Source: Rhizobium etli CFN 42 (GTDB lineage Bacteria; Pseudomonadota; Alphaproteobacteria; Rhizobiales; Rhizobiaceae). Taken from it: 64,000 nt of DNA. A program made the translations under genes and the position numbers. Where the stretch lies: the NCBI RefSeq assembly GCF_000092045.1, contig NC_007766.1, positions 496,001 to 560,000 on the forward strand, given 5' to 3'. Within the stretch, counting starts at the first letter, position 1; each line of letters opens with the position of its first letter. Positions 50,645 through 60,465 of this stretch are shown here, in pieces. The notes below the pieces were generated by a model that was not told the origin of the DNA, did not search any database, and was given only the letters and a program-made list of their open reading frames with translations.

Positions 50645-51559
50645 ATGGCCGAGGCCAGCATCTACGAAATCCACGACCCGCGCTTCCGCCAGTTGATCGT
50701 CACCAGCGCCGGTCTCGACGAACTCTATTCAGGCTGCCGCTGGGCGGAGGGTCCTGTCTGGTTCAACGATGCCAACCAGCTTCTGTGGAGCGACATCCCC
50801 AATCAGCGCATGCTGCGATGGACGCCCGAGGGCGGCGTCTCCATCTACCGGCAGCCATCCAACTTCACCAACGGCCACACGCGCGACCGCCAGGGCCGGC
50901 TCGTCTCCTGCGAACATGGCGGGCGCCGGGTCACGCGCACCGAGACCGACGGCTCGATCACCGTGCTCGCCGACCGTTTCGAAGGCGCGCGGCTCAATTC
51001 GCCGAACGACGTGGTGGTGAAATCGGACGGCACGGTCTGGTTCACCGATCCGACGTACGGCATCATGTCGAATTATGAGGGCTATCAGGCCGAGCCCGAG
51101 CAGCCGACGCGCAACGTCTATCGGCTCGATCCGGCGACCGGTAAACTTGCGGCCGTCGTCGCGGATTTCATCCAGCCGAACGGCCTCGCTTTCTCGCCTG
51201 ACGAGACGATCCTCTACGTCGCGGATTCGGCAGCGAGCCACGACGAAAGCCTGCCACGTCACATCCGGGCCTTCGACGTGATCGATGGCAGCAGGCTCAA
51301 AAACGGCCGCGTCTTCTGCCACATCGACAACGGCATTCCGGACGGCATCCGGACCGACGTCAATGGGAATCTCTGGTCGAGTGCCGGTGACGGCGTGCAT
51401 TGTTTCGATCGGGCAGGCAAGCTGATCGGCAAGATCCGCGTCCCTCAGACCGTCGCCAACCTCACCTTTGGCGGCCCGGGACGCAACCGCCTGTTCATAG
51501 CCGCAACGCGCTCACTCTATTCCGTCTACGTTGCCACGACCGGCGCACAAAGACCGTAA
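50645..51559 (+). CDS. SMP-30/gluconolactonase-family lactonase
   Basis: This 304-residue six-bladed beta-propeller starts after AGGAAGACC. Metal-binding and catalytic elements of the family are visible: Glu in WAEGPVWF, Asn in RLNSPNDVVVKSDG, Asn in FIQPNGLAFSPDE and Asp in LYVADSAAS. It hydrolyses sugar lactones to aldonic acids. Cytoplasmic by lack of a signal. Being last in the ABC operon, it probably acts in the breakdown of the imported sugar after a dehydrogenase step that is not in this operon. Confidence 0.85.
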   Translation: MAEASIYEIHDPRFRQLIVTSAGLDELYSGCRWAEGPVWFNDANQLLWSDIPNQRMLRWTPEGGVSIYRQPSNFTNGHTRDRQGRLVSCEHGGRRVTRTETDGSITVLADRFEGARLNSPNDVVVKSDGTVWFTDPTYGIMSNYEGYQAEPEQPTRNVYRLDPATGKLAAVVADFIQPNGLAFSPDETILYVADSAASHDESLPRHIRAFDVIDGSRLKNGRVFCHIDNGIPDGIRTDVNGNLWSSAGDGVHCFDRAGKLIGKIRVPQTVANLTFGGPGRNRLFIAATRSLYSVYVATTGAQRP

Positions 51560-51608
51560 GCCGGTGAAGGCCAGGTTCACGGCAACGAATTTGGCCAATC
51601 GCTTCTTC

Positions 51609-52067
51609 TCAGCACTCCTCCCACGATGCTGCGGCAGCTGCCGTCGCAGCTTTTGCGCCGAAGGCGCCGGCGAGCTTGCGGCCGAGGGCCCGCGCCGGCG
51701 AAGGCGCCGGGCGGTTTTCGGATGTGATGGCGCGCGGCGCCGTCTGGGCGGCGTCGAGCTTGAAGCGGGCAATCAGGCGGGCGAGATTCGCAGCCTCCTC
51801 CGCCAGCCGGTTTGCCGCCGCCGTGGATTGCTCCACCATCGCCGCGTTCTGCTGCGTCACCTGATCCATCTGGTTGAGGGCGGTCGAGACTTCGGAAAGC
51901 CCGGTCGACCGCTTTATCGCGACGGCAATTTCCTCCAGCGCCGAGGAGGTTTCCTGCAGCGAGGCCGCCTGCTGCTCGGTGCGCTGCGATAGATCGCCGG
52001 AGGCGACCCGCATTTCGCCGGCGCCGCCATTGATGATGTCGACGGCCGCGCTCACTTCTCCAAGCAA
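51609..52067 (-). pseudogene. Chemoreceptor remnant with internal deletion
   Basis: The frame matches the cytoplasmic part of methyl-accepting chemotaxis proteins: QRTEQQAASLQETSSALEEI, then directly STGLSEVSTALNQMDQ and VTQQNAAMVEQSTAAANRLA. Compared with the intact receptor at 10-12 kb, about 115 residues holding the hairpin tip that contacts CheA/CheW are missing in frame. The sensor, membrane and HAMP parts are absent. The only starts are TTG/GTG-like with no clear ribosome site. It is almost certainly a non-functional fragment. Confidence 0.75.
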
Positions 52068-52114
52068 CGGACGCCTCGTCGCATGAAACGGCGAGCGTCA
52101 TCTTGCAGGCAGCG

Positions 52115-55100
52115 TCAGGCCTTCTGCAGCCTCCAGGTCCTGATTTCGAAGGGCATGATGTCAGCGGGCCCTTTGCGCTCCATCGGCTCTTCGAGAATGT
52201 TGAGCGGCGGCGATGCGCTCCATCCGGAAGGCAGGCCGAGGGAGAGGCGGCCGCGCCGGCCGGCCGGTTCGTAGAGGCGCAGGATGAGACCCTCGCCCTC
52301 CTCCGCCGGTTTCAGGCCCGAGAAGGCGACGGGGGTGCCTGTGACTGCAAGCGGCGCGAAACTGCCGATGGAGAGGTCCTTGGCTTCGGCCGTCACCAGC
52401 GGCTGGTTGAGGTCGAGCGCCTCGTCGAGCACGCCGCCATCATGCCAAGCGCCCTCATGCGGCATCAGAGCATAGGTGAAGCTCTGTTCGCCTTCATCGG
52501 CCAGCGGATCGGGATAGATCGGACCGCGCACCAGGCTCATGCCGATCACATTGCCGCGGGCGCTGTGGCCGTATTTGGCATTGTTGAGAAGCGCCACGCC
52601 GAAGCCCGGCTCGCTGATATCGACGAAGCGATGGGCGGCGGCCTCGAACATCGCCTGCTCCCAGGATGTATTCGTATGCGTCGCCCGCTCAACCACGCCG
52701 AAGGCGCATTCGAAGGTTGCCTTGCGGGCCTTGACGTCGACCGGGTTCAGGGTGCGCAGCAGGGTGCGGCGGTCGTGCCAGTCGATGGTCGTTTCGATGT
52801 CGAGCCGCTTCGAATTGGCCGCCAAAACGTAAGTTTGGGTGACACTCGAATGCCGGTAGCGGTGAACGACGCGGATTGCCGCGCGGTGCGGGCCGCTTTC
52901 GACGAGGCTGATGCTTTCGGGCGCTTCGAGCCGGACGGCCTTTTCGGCATAATCGGCGTCGACATCCCAGGCGTCCCAGTTGCGCGGCTTGTCGGCCGGA
53001 TAGACCCAGAGCTGGTTGGCGGAGCCATCGACCGATTCGCGGCCGCTTGCCTTGTGGATGAGGCTGGCAACCGCCCCGTCCCTGCCGATGACCACCGACA
53101 AATGATCGTTTTCGAGGCGATCGGAGCCGGCCTTCAGCCCACCCGCCGGCTTCAGCGCCTGCCTGTCGAAGACGGCAACCGACAAGGGAGCGACGATCTC
53201 GGCGGCCGAAAGCGCCGTGCCGTCGGCAAGCGTCGCGCTCATCGGCCGGGGCGCAAGCGAGGGATTGACGACGATGAGCGCGTCAGCGACCCCGCCCTTC
53301 GGCAGATTGGCCGAAAGCGCCTGCAAGGCCTTGGCCTGCTCGGCCTTCGCATGGTCGATGACGCCGCCGAGCTCCTGCTCCGCATCCTGATACACTTCGC
53401 GGATGCTCGAGCCCGGCAGGATGTCGTGGAACTCGTTCTTCAACACGACGCGCCAATCCGCCTCGAGGCTCCGGGGCTTGTCGGCGCCAAGCATATGGGC
53501 GAGCGAAGCAAGGGTCTCGGCGGTGATCAGCGCCCGTTCGGCCTGCCGGTGCTTGCGCTTGACGCCGCTTTGCGTCGTCAGCGTTGCGCGGTGCAGTTCG
53601 AGATAGATTTCGCCATCCCAGACGGGGAGTTTCGTCTCCGATGCGCTGCGATGCGCCCGCTCGTAGTAGCCCTTGACGGTGCCCCAGCGCGCCTGCGGAA
53701 TGGCGGGAAAATCGCGCAGCTGGACTTCGCGTTCCACCATTTCGGGCGTCACCCCCCCGCCGCCGTCGCCATAACCGACAGCGAGAAGCGAGGCGTTATG
53801 CTGCGCCTTCCCGCGGAAATTCTTCCAGGTCGGCAGGTAACAATCGGGTTGCACGAAACCATTATAGCCCTGCATCGGATTGTCGAAGGTATGGGTCAGC
53901 ACCTGGCTGCCGTCGAGGCCCTTCCACCAGAAGAAATCGGAGGGGATATGGTTGGTCTCGCTCCAATTGACCTTGATGGTGAAGAAGCTGTCGATGCCGC
54001 CCTGTCTCAGGATCTGCGGCAACGCGCCGGAAAAGCCGAAGCAATCCGGCAGCCAGCAGACCGTGTGGCGCTCGCCGAAGGTTTTTTCGAAATAACGCTG
54101 GCCATAGAGCACCTGGCGCACGAGGCTTTCGCCGGTCGGCATGTTGGTGTCGGGCTCGACCCACATGCCGCCGACGGTTTCCCATTTTCCTTCCGCGACC
54201 TTCTGCTTGATGCGATCGAGAAGTTCGGGATCCTCCTCCTCCATCTGCGCGTAATAATGGGCGGTCGACTGATTGAAGCGGAAATCCGCGGAGCGCTCCA
54301 TCAGCGACAGCGCCGTGTTGAAGGTGCGCCGCATCTTCCGCCGCGTCTCGCGATAAGGCCAGAGCCAGGCGAGATCGATATGGGCATGGCCGGTCAGCAC
54401 CAGCTCGCCGTTTGGGGGAAAGCGCTGCTGCAGTTCCTTCAGCCGCGCCGTCAGGACCTCGAGGGCGGCAGCCGCCGAAGCGCTCTGCTCTTCGGCGAGA
54501 CCAGCCGGATCGGATACAAGCTCCGGCAGCTCCCAGATTTTCTGCTGCATGACGGCACCCGACGTGCGGGAGATGTAAGCCGCCGTATCCGACGGCCAGT
54601 CGAGGCTGCGCAAGGCCTGCTCCGCGGCACCGACTAGATGCGGCACGACCTCATGCTCCCCGAGCACGCCGATCGCCTCGGCGATCTGTTTCAGGAGAAG
54701 ATGCAGGCGGTGAACGGGGCCGTCGAGCCAGATCAGCCGGGCCTTGTTGAGCCGCGGCGCCCGGTTCGGCTCGCCGAACGGAAAACGGGCGACGCTTTCC
54801 GTCGCAATCGAGAAGCGGCGGCCCCTCAGCGGGAATTCCTGGTGATAGGGATCGAGGCCGAATGTTTCGCTCTGGCCATCGGGATAGCTGAGCGTGATCA
54901 GGCTCTCGCCGCCGAGATCGAGCTGCAGGCGAATATCTTCGAGCGGCCAGTTCGCCGGCGCTTCGGCGCTCGCGGCAAAATGCATTACGCCCTCACGATG
55001 CGGCCAGTCTTGGTGATGGGCGATCGGCTCCCCCTCGAAGGTCCAGCCATCGATCGGGCTACTATGTCGGTCCCGCCAATGCGCAAGCTCGGCGATACGG

Positions 55101-55141
55101 ACCTTCAGACTGTCGAGGCGTTGGGCAATGGTGAGCGGCAT
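52115..55141 (-). CDS. Alpha-mannosidase, GH38 family
   Basis: This is a 1008-residue class II alpha-mannosidase. The N-terminal region is followed by the catalytic barrel with zinc ligands in LTGHAHIDLAWLWPYRETRR (His and Asp) and the nucleophile Asp in CWLPDCFGFSGALPQIL. WVEPDTNMPTGESLVRQVLYG is also conserved. The C-terminal beta domains (GH38C) follow. There is no signal peptide, so it is cytoplasmic and would act on imported mannose-containing oligosaccharides. It stands alone on the minus strand with the chemoreceptor remnant immediately downstream. Confidence 0.92.
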   Translation of the reverse strand: MPLTIAQRLDSLKVRIAELAHWRDRHSSPIDGWTFEGEPIAHHQDWPHREGVMHFAASAEAPANWPLEDIRLQLDLGGESLITLSYPDGQSETFGLDPYHQEFPLRGRRFSIATESVARFPFGEPNRAPRLNKARLIWLDGPVHRLHLLLKQIAEAIGVLGEHEVVPHLVGAAEQALRSLDWPSDTAAYISRTSGAVMQQKIWELPELVSDPAGLAEEQSASAAAALEVLTARLKELQQRFPPNGELVLTGHAHIDLAWLWPYRETRRKMRRTFNTALSLMERSADFRFNQSTAHYYAQMEEEDPELLDRIKQKVAEGKWETVGGMWVEPDTNMPTGESLVRQVLYGQRYFEKTFGERHTVCWLPDCFGFSGALPQILRQGGIDSFFTIKVNWSETNHIPSDFFWWKGLDGSQVLTHTFDNPMQGYNGFVQPDCYLPTWKNFRGKAQHNASLLAVGYGDGGGGVTPEMVEREVQLRDFPAIPQARWGTVKGYYERAHRSASETKLPVWDGEIYLELHRATLTTQSGVKRKHRQAERALITAETLASLAHMLGADKPRSLEADWRVVLKNEFHDILPGSSIREVYQDAEQELGGVIDHAKAEQAKALQALSANLPKGGVADALIVVNPSLAPRPMSATLADGTALSAAEIVAPLSVAVFDRQALKPAGGLKAGSDRLENDHLSVVIGRDGAVASLIHKASGRESVDGSANQLWVYPADKPRNWDAWDVDADYAEKAVRLEAPESISLVESGPHRAAIRVVHRYRHSSVTQTYVLAANSKRLDIETTIDWHDRRTLLRTLNPVDVKARKATFECAFGVVERATHTNTSWEQAMFEAAAHRFVDISEPGFGVALLNNAKYGHSARGNVIGMSLVRGPIYPDPLADEGEQSFTYALMPHEGAWHDGGVLDEALDLNQPLVTAEAKDLSIGSFAPLAVTGTPVAFSGLKPAEEGEGLILRLYEPAGRRGRLSLGLPSGWSASPPLNILEEPMERKGPADIMPFEIRTWRLQKA

Positions 55142-55725
55142 GGCTTATCCTGTTGAAAATCGGCGGCGAACGATCCGGAATCATGGAGGGAGATAAAGAT
55201 GGTGCGACAGGATCGCGAATACCGGCCCTCCTCCCAGCGGGTTCGGCTGACGCTTAGAGTAAGTAACTTTGATTTGGCGTCAAGCCCGCAAAAAATTCCC
55301 GTTCCTAGATTTGGGCAATTAAGGAACGTGTTTCCCGATAAGAATATTCCTTCCATTTCAGACCGGATGCTGGTGGAAATTTGCCATACCGCATGCGCCG
55401 AGCTTGTTGCCTCATCACATGAAGGCTGAGTTCCGACGTGAAACATCGCAGATGTCTTGGTCAGACCGAAAGATGATGGGGGCGCCTTGAAATTTCCTTT
55501 GCGCATACAGCAGCAGTTTGCTTCTCGAGGAAGCAGGCTCGCCGAAGACGTGCTCCGACTCAACCCGCACGCCTCAAGGATTTGAACCTTGGACACCGTA
55601 TTGCTGAGGCTCCGGTTGCAAAGCGGGCAATTATGGTACATTGGCTTTCGTAGATCACGCCAAAGACTTGCGTTCTGCGTGTTTCTGCGCTCGCTCTGCC
55701 ACACGTACCGCAGGCGCCGTACGCT
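55142..55725. other. Intergenic stretch without a convincing gene
   Basis: About 580 bases between the mannosidase start and the LysE stop. Short open frames on both strands look like chance. The first 100 bases should hold the mannosidase promoter, but I see no clear motif. Confidence 0.5.
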
Positions 55726-56289
55726 TCATCCGCTAACGGCTCTGAATGTCAGCACGGCGGAGAATGCCAAGAGCGTTGCAGATCCGCATCGCCGGGCAAG
55801 GAGAGGCATCCGTTTGCCACCTCCTAGAACAATCCTGCCGATCGATAGCCAGATCAAGGAAGCTGCCAGGACCGCGGATGTGAGGGCAGCGATTGAAGCC
55901 GCCGCGGGTATCTCCTGTGCCGGAGGTACCATCGTCAGTCCGAGGATCAGCGCCTTTGGGTTCAACATCGTCGTCACCGCTAGTTGCCATAGACTCACGG
56001 CCTCGACCCGAGTCGATCTGGTGCCCCAGAGGCGAATTGCCAAGTAGAGTACCCAGGCTGCAGAGACAAGTTTGACGAGCTGGGAAATGAAAGGGTGATC
56101 GCGGAGAAAGGTGCCGGCGAGACCGGCTGCCGGAAGGACGATCGAAAGATAGGCGGATAGGACGGTAGCGAGTAGCGCGATCGCGCGCCCTGTGGTCAGA
56201 GCCTGAGATGCCATCGCCAATATGGCGTTGGTCGGCCCAGGTAGGATGAGAAGCGTGAAAACGCCCGCTGCGAAGGGAAGAAGATGCAC
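55726..56289 (-). CDS. LysE-family amino-acid exporter
   Basis: This inner-membrane protein of about 187 residues has around six hydrophobic segments. The LysE/RhtB N-terminus is LPFAAGVFTLLILPGPTNAI and the conserved loop LNPKALILGLTMVP is present. A GTG at 56289 with CGGAGA about 9 bases upstream is the best start; the longer frame from 56388 adds an unlikely basic leader. The substrate is unknown, probably an amino acid or a small metabolite. Confidence 0.8.
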   Translation of the reverse strand: MHLLPFAAGVFTLLILPGPTNAILAMASQALTTGRAIALLATVLSAYLSIVLPAAGLAGTFLRDHPFISQLVKLVSAAWVLYLAIRLWGTRSTRVEAVSLWQLAVTTMLNPKALILGLTMVPPAQEIPAAASIAALTSAVLAASLIWLSIGRIVLGGGKRMPLLARRCGSATLLAFSAVLTFRAVSG

Positions 56290-56416
56290 TGTTACAGTCT
56301 CCGGTTCCGTTCGCTTCTTGCATGACCGCTGCCGCCGGTCGTTGACAAAAATCATTTTGGCCCGGGAACATTCCCGTCTCGCGAACATTTACGATCGTCA
56401 GGTCTGAGGTAGTGCC

Positions 56417-56629
56417 ATGCCTTGCATGATCAGGTTCATGCTCACGCGACTGGCCACGGGGTTCACAGTCGGATGCGCCGTGGGATTTTTCATTTGGCAG
56501 AATTGGCAGAATGGTTTTGCCGTGACAGACACGGTGGAGAATTATCTCGCGCAGGCTCTGTTCATCTACCTCTTTGCAAGCACCATCAGCATGGGTTATC
56601 TCGCGACGGCCCTCCTCCTGGAGGAATAG
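56417..56629 (+). CDS. Small membrane protein, unknown
   Basis: This is a 70-residue protein with two hydrophobic stretches (LATGFTVGCAVGFFIWQNW; ALFIYLFASTISMGYLATAL) joined by a short polar loop. It is not recognised. Balanced composition and two clean membrane segments argue that it is real, but the ribosome site (GAGGTAG) is only fair. It is divergent from LysE. The 56630-56977 stretch after it holds nothing I can identify. Confidence 0.5.
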   Translation: MPCMIRFMLTRLATGFTVGCAVGFFIWQNWQNGFAVTDTVENYLAQALFIYLFASTISMGYLATALLLEE

Positions 56630-56977
56630 CGTAGGATGCTCGCGGTGGCGCTGCTTCATCTCGATGCAGCGACGGTGCGCTCGAGGGAAAGTTCGACATC
56701 GCGACCATATATTTGCCGCGCGGCGTCCTCGCCGTTGAACGCCTGCACCCCCGGATCACCGCTATTGTCTCGCTGGCATAGGCGGATGCCTCCGCAAGCG
56801 TATCCTGTATTCAGGAATTCTTTCGCGCCAAACAACCGAACAGGAAAAGCGGGACCATGTCCGGCGGAATGGCCCCGAGAGCGACAACCGACAGGCTGGG
56901 ACCGGTCGCGAACATCATCGCCAGGGCGCAGAGCAAATCTTCTATAGCGATTAAGTTCCCGCATCTTTTCCGTTTCG

Positions 56978-58192
56978 TTAGGCCACCATTCGCGCCAGCG
57001 CGCAACGCGACCAGAGCGAATGCAGGGCGTCGACGAGATGGGCGATATCGGCGTCGGAATGCAGCGGTGTCGGGGTGATGCGCAGCCGTTCGGTTTTCTT
57101 CGGTACGGTGGGATAATTGATCGGCTGGACGTAGACGCCGCAATTGTCGAGCAGCAGATCGGAGATCCACTTGCATTTGGCCGCATCACCAACCATCACC
57201 GGCACAATATGGCTGGGATTGTGCATATGCGGAATGCCGCGCTGGTCGAGCATGGCTCTGAGCTTGCGCACCCGGTCCTGGTGGCGGGCGCGCTCGAACT
57301 GACTGACCTTCAGATGCTGGATCGAGGCGACGGCGCCGGCTGCCAATGCGGGCGGCAGCGCCGTGGTGAAGATGAAGCCGGAGGCAAACGAGCGGATGAA
57401 GTCGCACAGCGCTGCCGACGCGGCGATATAGCCGCCCATCACTCCGAAGGCCTTGCCGAGCGTGCCTTCGATGACCGTCAGCCGGTCCATCAGCCCCTCG
57501 CGCTCGGCAATGCCGCCGCCGCGCGGGCCATACATGCCGACCGCATGCACCTCGTCGAGATAGGTCATCGCGCCGTATTGGTCGGCGAGGTCGCAGATCT
57601 CCTTGATCGGAGCGATGTCGCCGTCCATCGAATAGACGCTCTCGAAGGCGATCAGCTTCGGCGCCTTCGTATCGGCGGCTTTCAGCTTGGCTTCGAGATC
57701 GGCGACGTCATTATGTTTCCAGATCACCTTGTCGCATTTGGCATGACGGATGCCCTCGATCATCGAGGCATGGTTGAGCGCATCGGAGAAGATGATCAGG
57801 CCGGGAATTTTTGCGCCGAGCGTGCCGAGTGAGGCCCAGTTGGAGACATAGCCTGAGGTGAAGATCAGGGCTGCTTCCTTGCCGTGCAGATCGGCAAGCT
57901 CACGCTCGAGCAGGACGTGATAGTGGTTGGTGCCAGAAATATTCCGGGTGCCTCCCGCACCCGCGCCACAGTGGTCGATAGCGGCCTTCATCGCCTCGAT
58001 CACCTTGGGGTTCTGGCCCATTCCGAGATAGTCGTTGGAGCACCAGACCGTGACGTCCTTTTCACCATCGGCCGTATGGCGCGTGGCGCGCGGAAAGTGG
58101 CCGCGCTGACGTTCGAGATCGGCAAAAACGCGGTAGCGGCCCTCGGCATGAAGCCCGTCCAGCTCGTTTTTGAAAAATGCTTCGAAATCCAT
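56978..58192 (-). CDS. hemA: 5-aminolevulinate synthase
   Basis: This 404-residue PLP enzyme condenses glycine and succinyl-CoA to 5-aminolevulinate, the first step of heme synthesis in alphaproteobacteria. It has [60 protein letters not shown] and the Schiff-base Lys in [14 protein letters not shown]. The ATG at 58192 ([11 protein letters not shown]) has AAGGAG 6 bases upstream and gives the usual length. The frame is open much further up, but that is leader. An FNR/FixK box lies 53 bases upstream, so expression is likely raised at low oxygen. Confidence 0.95.
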   Translation of the reverse strand: MDFEAFFKNELDGLHAEGRYRVFADLERQRGHFPRATRHTADGEKDVTVWCSNDYLGMGQNPKVIEAMKAAIDHCGAGAGGTRNISGTNHYHVLLERELADLHGKEAALIFTSGYVSNWASLGTLGAKIPGLIIFSDALNHASMIEGIRHAKCDKVIWKHNDVADLEAKLKAADTKAPKLIAFESVYSMDGDIAPIKEICDLADQYGAMTYLDEVHAVGMYGPRGGGIAEREGLMDRLTVIEGTLGKAFGVMGGYIAASAALCDFIRSFASGFIFTTALPPALAAGAVASIQHLKVSQFERARHQDRVRKLRAMLDQRGIPHMHNPSHIVPVMVGDAAKCKWISDLLLDNCGVYVQPINYPTVPKKTERLRITPTPLHSDADIAHLVDALHSLWSRCALARMVA

Positions 58193-58244
58193 CATATGCT
58201 CCTTTTGCACCGCCAAGGGATACATGGGAGCAGCCTCACGGTAT

Positions 58245-58258
58245 TTGATCTCCGTCAA
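58245..58258 (-). promoter_or_regulatory. FNR/FixK-type anaerobox upstream of hemA
   Basis: TTGATCTCCGTCAA matches TTGAT-N4-ATCAA with one change. It lies about 53-66 bases before the hemA ATG. Its twin (13 of 14 bases identical) lies upstream of the CBS-BON gene. No gene is seen in the rest of 58193-58582. Confidence 0.65.
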
Positions 58259-58582
58259 GTTCGGAGCAAGTGGTTCGCCGCGTCGGTCTTCGCCAAAAAC
58301 CGATTTGACAGCGCGCGTCGCTACCCGACCGCAGACATGGGAAAGCCGCCCACAGAGGAGCATCGTCAGCCGAGCGCGCAGTCGGCAGGACAGGAGGACG
58401 CCGTTTTGGGGGATTGCTTTCGATCAAAGAAGAAGACCCGCCGGCGGATTGATGTCAGAGAGCAAGTCGGGAGTTTCCGTGTCAAGCAGGGAAGTTGACA
58501 GACGGCTTGCTCGATCTTGGCAGATCGAGCAAGCCTCCTCGTCACTTGGCGCGATGACGGCGCGCCAATGCGACTCGAGCTG

Positions 58583-59260
58583 TCAGTCCTGGATGTGAGC
58601 AGGCGAGACGAGCAGGCCATCCTTATAGCCGGCAATGCCGCCAAGCCCTTCGACGAGAACCTTGATCGCTCTGCGCTTGAGCTCGGATTCCACTTGGCCA
58701 TCGACCGTCACCTGACCATTGCGGACCGATACATGCACCTTTTGCGGCGTTAGACCGAGATCCGATCTGAGCCGGGTGCGCACGGCCAGCCGGATCGCCT
58801 CGTCGCCTCGCGGCAATATTGTCGTTGGAGCCTCGGCGATGACTCGCAAAATATCCCGTCTGCTGACGATCCCGACCAGGCGTTCGTCTTCGACGATCGG
58901 CAGCCGCTTTATGCGGTGCACCTGCAGGCTTTCGGCGATATCGGAGACTTCGCTGTCCGGCCGCGCGACGATCACGTCCTGAGACATGACGTCAGCGACG
59001 CACCATCCGTTGCTGCCGATATAGCGTTCGAGGTCGATTTCGGAAATCAGTTCCGGTGCACGCGCAGGACGGGGCGCATAGCGTACTTCTCGGCGTAAAA
59101 GCAGATCGCCTTCCGTCACCATGCCGCAGACGCGTCCATGGTCGTCAACGACGGGAAGGCCGCTGACATGGTTTTGCAACATCATTGCGACCGCATGGCG
59201 CACGCTTACATCAGGGCTGATCGAAACCACAGTCGTGGTCATAATATCCCTTGCTTGCAT
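58583..59260 (-). CDS. CBS-domain pair protein with C-terminal BON domain
   Basis: This protein of about 225 residues has two CBS motifs (DIMTTTVVSISPDVSVRHAV to GMVTEGDLL; DVMSQDVIVARPDSEVSDIA to GIVSRRDILRV) followed by a BON domain (about 160-220: VHVSVRNGQVTVDGQVESEL). CBS pairs bind adenyl nucleotides. The role of CBS-BON proteins is not well defined; they are common near respiratory and stress genes. The start at 59260 (MQARDIM) has GAGG about 8 bases upstream. An anaerobox lies about 66-79 bases upstream. Confidence 0.85.
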   Translation of the reverse strand: MQARDIMTTTVVSISPDVSVRHAVAMMLQNHVSGLPVVDDHGRVCGMVTEGDLLLRREVRYAPRPARAPELISEIDLERYIGSNGWCVADVMSQDVIVARPDSEVSDIAESLQVHRIKRLPIVEDERLVGIVSRRDILRVIAEAPTTILPRGDEAIRLAVRTRLRSDLGLTPQKVHVSVRNGQVTVDGQVESELKRRAIKVLVEGLGGIAGYKDGLLVSPAHIQD

Positions 59261-59325
59261 GGTCGCTGCCTCACTGCTCATGATTATCGTGAGGAACATG
59301 CTAGAGGCCAGCCGGACAGTTCGCT

Positions 59326-59339
59326 TTGATCTTCGTCAA
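59326..59339 (-). promoter_or_regulatory. FNR/FixK-type anaerobox upstream of the CBS-BON gene
   Basis: TTGATCTTCGTCAA differs by one base from the hemA box and by one base from the TTGAT-N4-ATCAA consensus. It is suitably placed for an activator site near -40 of the CBS-BON transcript. Confidence 0.65.
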
Positions 59340-59399
59340 ACTGTTCATGACCGTCATCGCCCTTCCCCGATGTGTGGAAAGGTAGTGGCGATGAGCCCA

Positions 59400-60186
59400 T
59401 CATTCCGCCGACTCCATCGCGGGTGTCGCCGGCTTCGCCTTGGCCTTTCTCCGCGGTGCGCCGACGCGCAGGCGCCGGTCGGAGAGCGAGACGAGGCCGC
59501 CGGCGGCCATGATCAGCGCGCCGCCCCAGATGCACAGGATGAACGGCTTCCACCAGATGCGCACGACGATGCCGCCGTCCTTGGTGGCGTCGCCGAGCGA
59601 GACATAGAGCTGGCTGAGACCGAAGGTCAGGATGCCGGCCTCCGTCGTCGGCATCTGCCGGGCGGTGTAAAGGCGCTTGGCCGACCAGGTGTCGGCGACC
59701 GTGACACCGACGCGTCGGATGGTGAAGTGGCCGCGCTCCTCGGTGTAGTTCGGTCCCCTGCCCGGGCGCATGCCGTCAAACGCAAGGCTGTAGCCGCCGG
59801 CCTCGATTATCTCGCCCGGCTTCATCGCGACAACATGTTCGCTCTGGAAGGTGGTGACGGCGACGATGCCGAGCACGCTGACGCCGAGGCCGGCATGGGC
59901 AAGCGCCGTGCCGAAGGCCGAGCGCGGCAGACCGCTCAGGCGGCGCCAGGCGATGCTGCCGGCGACCTTGCCGATGCCGGCCCGATACCAGAGATCGGCA
60001 ATGCGCCGAGGATCAGGAACAGGCCGGCCGCCAGCCCGAGCACCGAGAGCACCGGCCCGCCATGTTCGAGATAGAAGACGATGACCGCGGCGGTGAAGGC
60101 GAGAGCCGCGACAAGGTAGAGCCGCTGCAGCGCGCCGAGCAGATCGCCGCGCTTCCAGGCCAGCAGCGGCCCGAACGGCTGCGAAG
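59400..60186 (-). pseudogene. ccmF/cycK remnant (cytochrome c maturation), 5'-truncated and frameshifted
   Basis: The C-terminal third of the heme lyase subunit CcmF/CycK is present. The part before the break reads QPFGPLLAWKRGDLLGALQR. After a one-base loss near 60000 it continues as ADLWYRAGIGKVAGSIAWRR, GTALAHAGLGVSVLG and GGIVVRIWWKPFILCIWGGA to the end. Everything N-terminal is missing, including the WWD heme-handling motif, and the sequence beyond 60187 is unrelated. It is non-functional; a complete copy must exist elsewhere if the strain makes c-type cytochromes. Confidence 0.8.
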
Positions 60187-60440
60187 AGCACCTCGAGACG
60201 TCGAAGGAAACCACACGACGGCTCGACGCCATCATCGCGTCACTTGAACAACGCCTGAGAAATATTGAAAGTGTTGGGCCGTGCGGCGCGTCACTCGGGA
60301 GCTGACCGGAACATTGACTCCGCCCGATCCAGCAGTGGATCGAAGAGGAAGGCATTACGCGAATTGGAACTAACTGGCTTTCTCCCGCGACCCAGTGAGT
60401 TAATCTCGTTGTCCCAATGTGGTTCCGGTACGATGCCGGA

Positions 60441-60465
60441 CAAAAAAGCCCCGCCGAAGCGGGGC
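60441..60465 (-). terminator. Rho-independent terminator, no gene attached
   Basis: On the minus strand GCCCCGC, loop TTCG, GCGGGGC is followed by six T. This is a textbook terminator, but no minus-strand gene precedes it in 60.5-61.5 kb. It is probably a relic of a lost gene. Confidence 0.7.

Noticed and set aside
52103..54637. 844-residue open frame on the plus strand
   Set aside because: Antisense to the GH38 mannosidase, whose catalytic motifs are intact; composition is that of a shadow frame.
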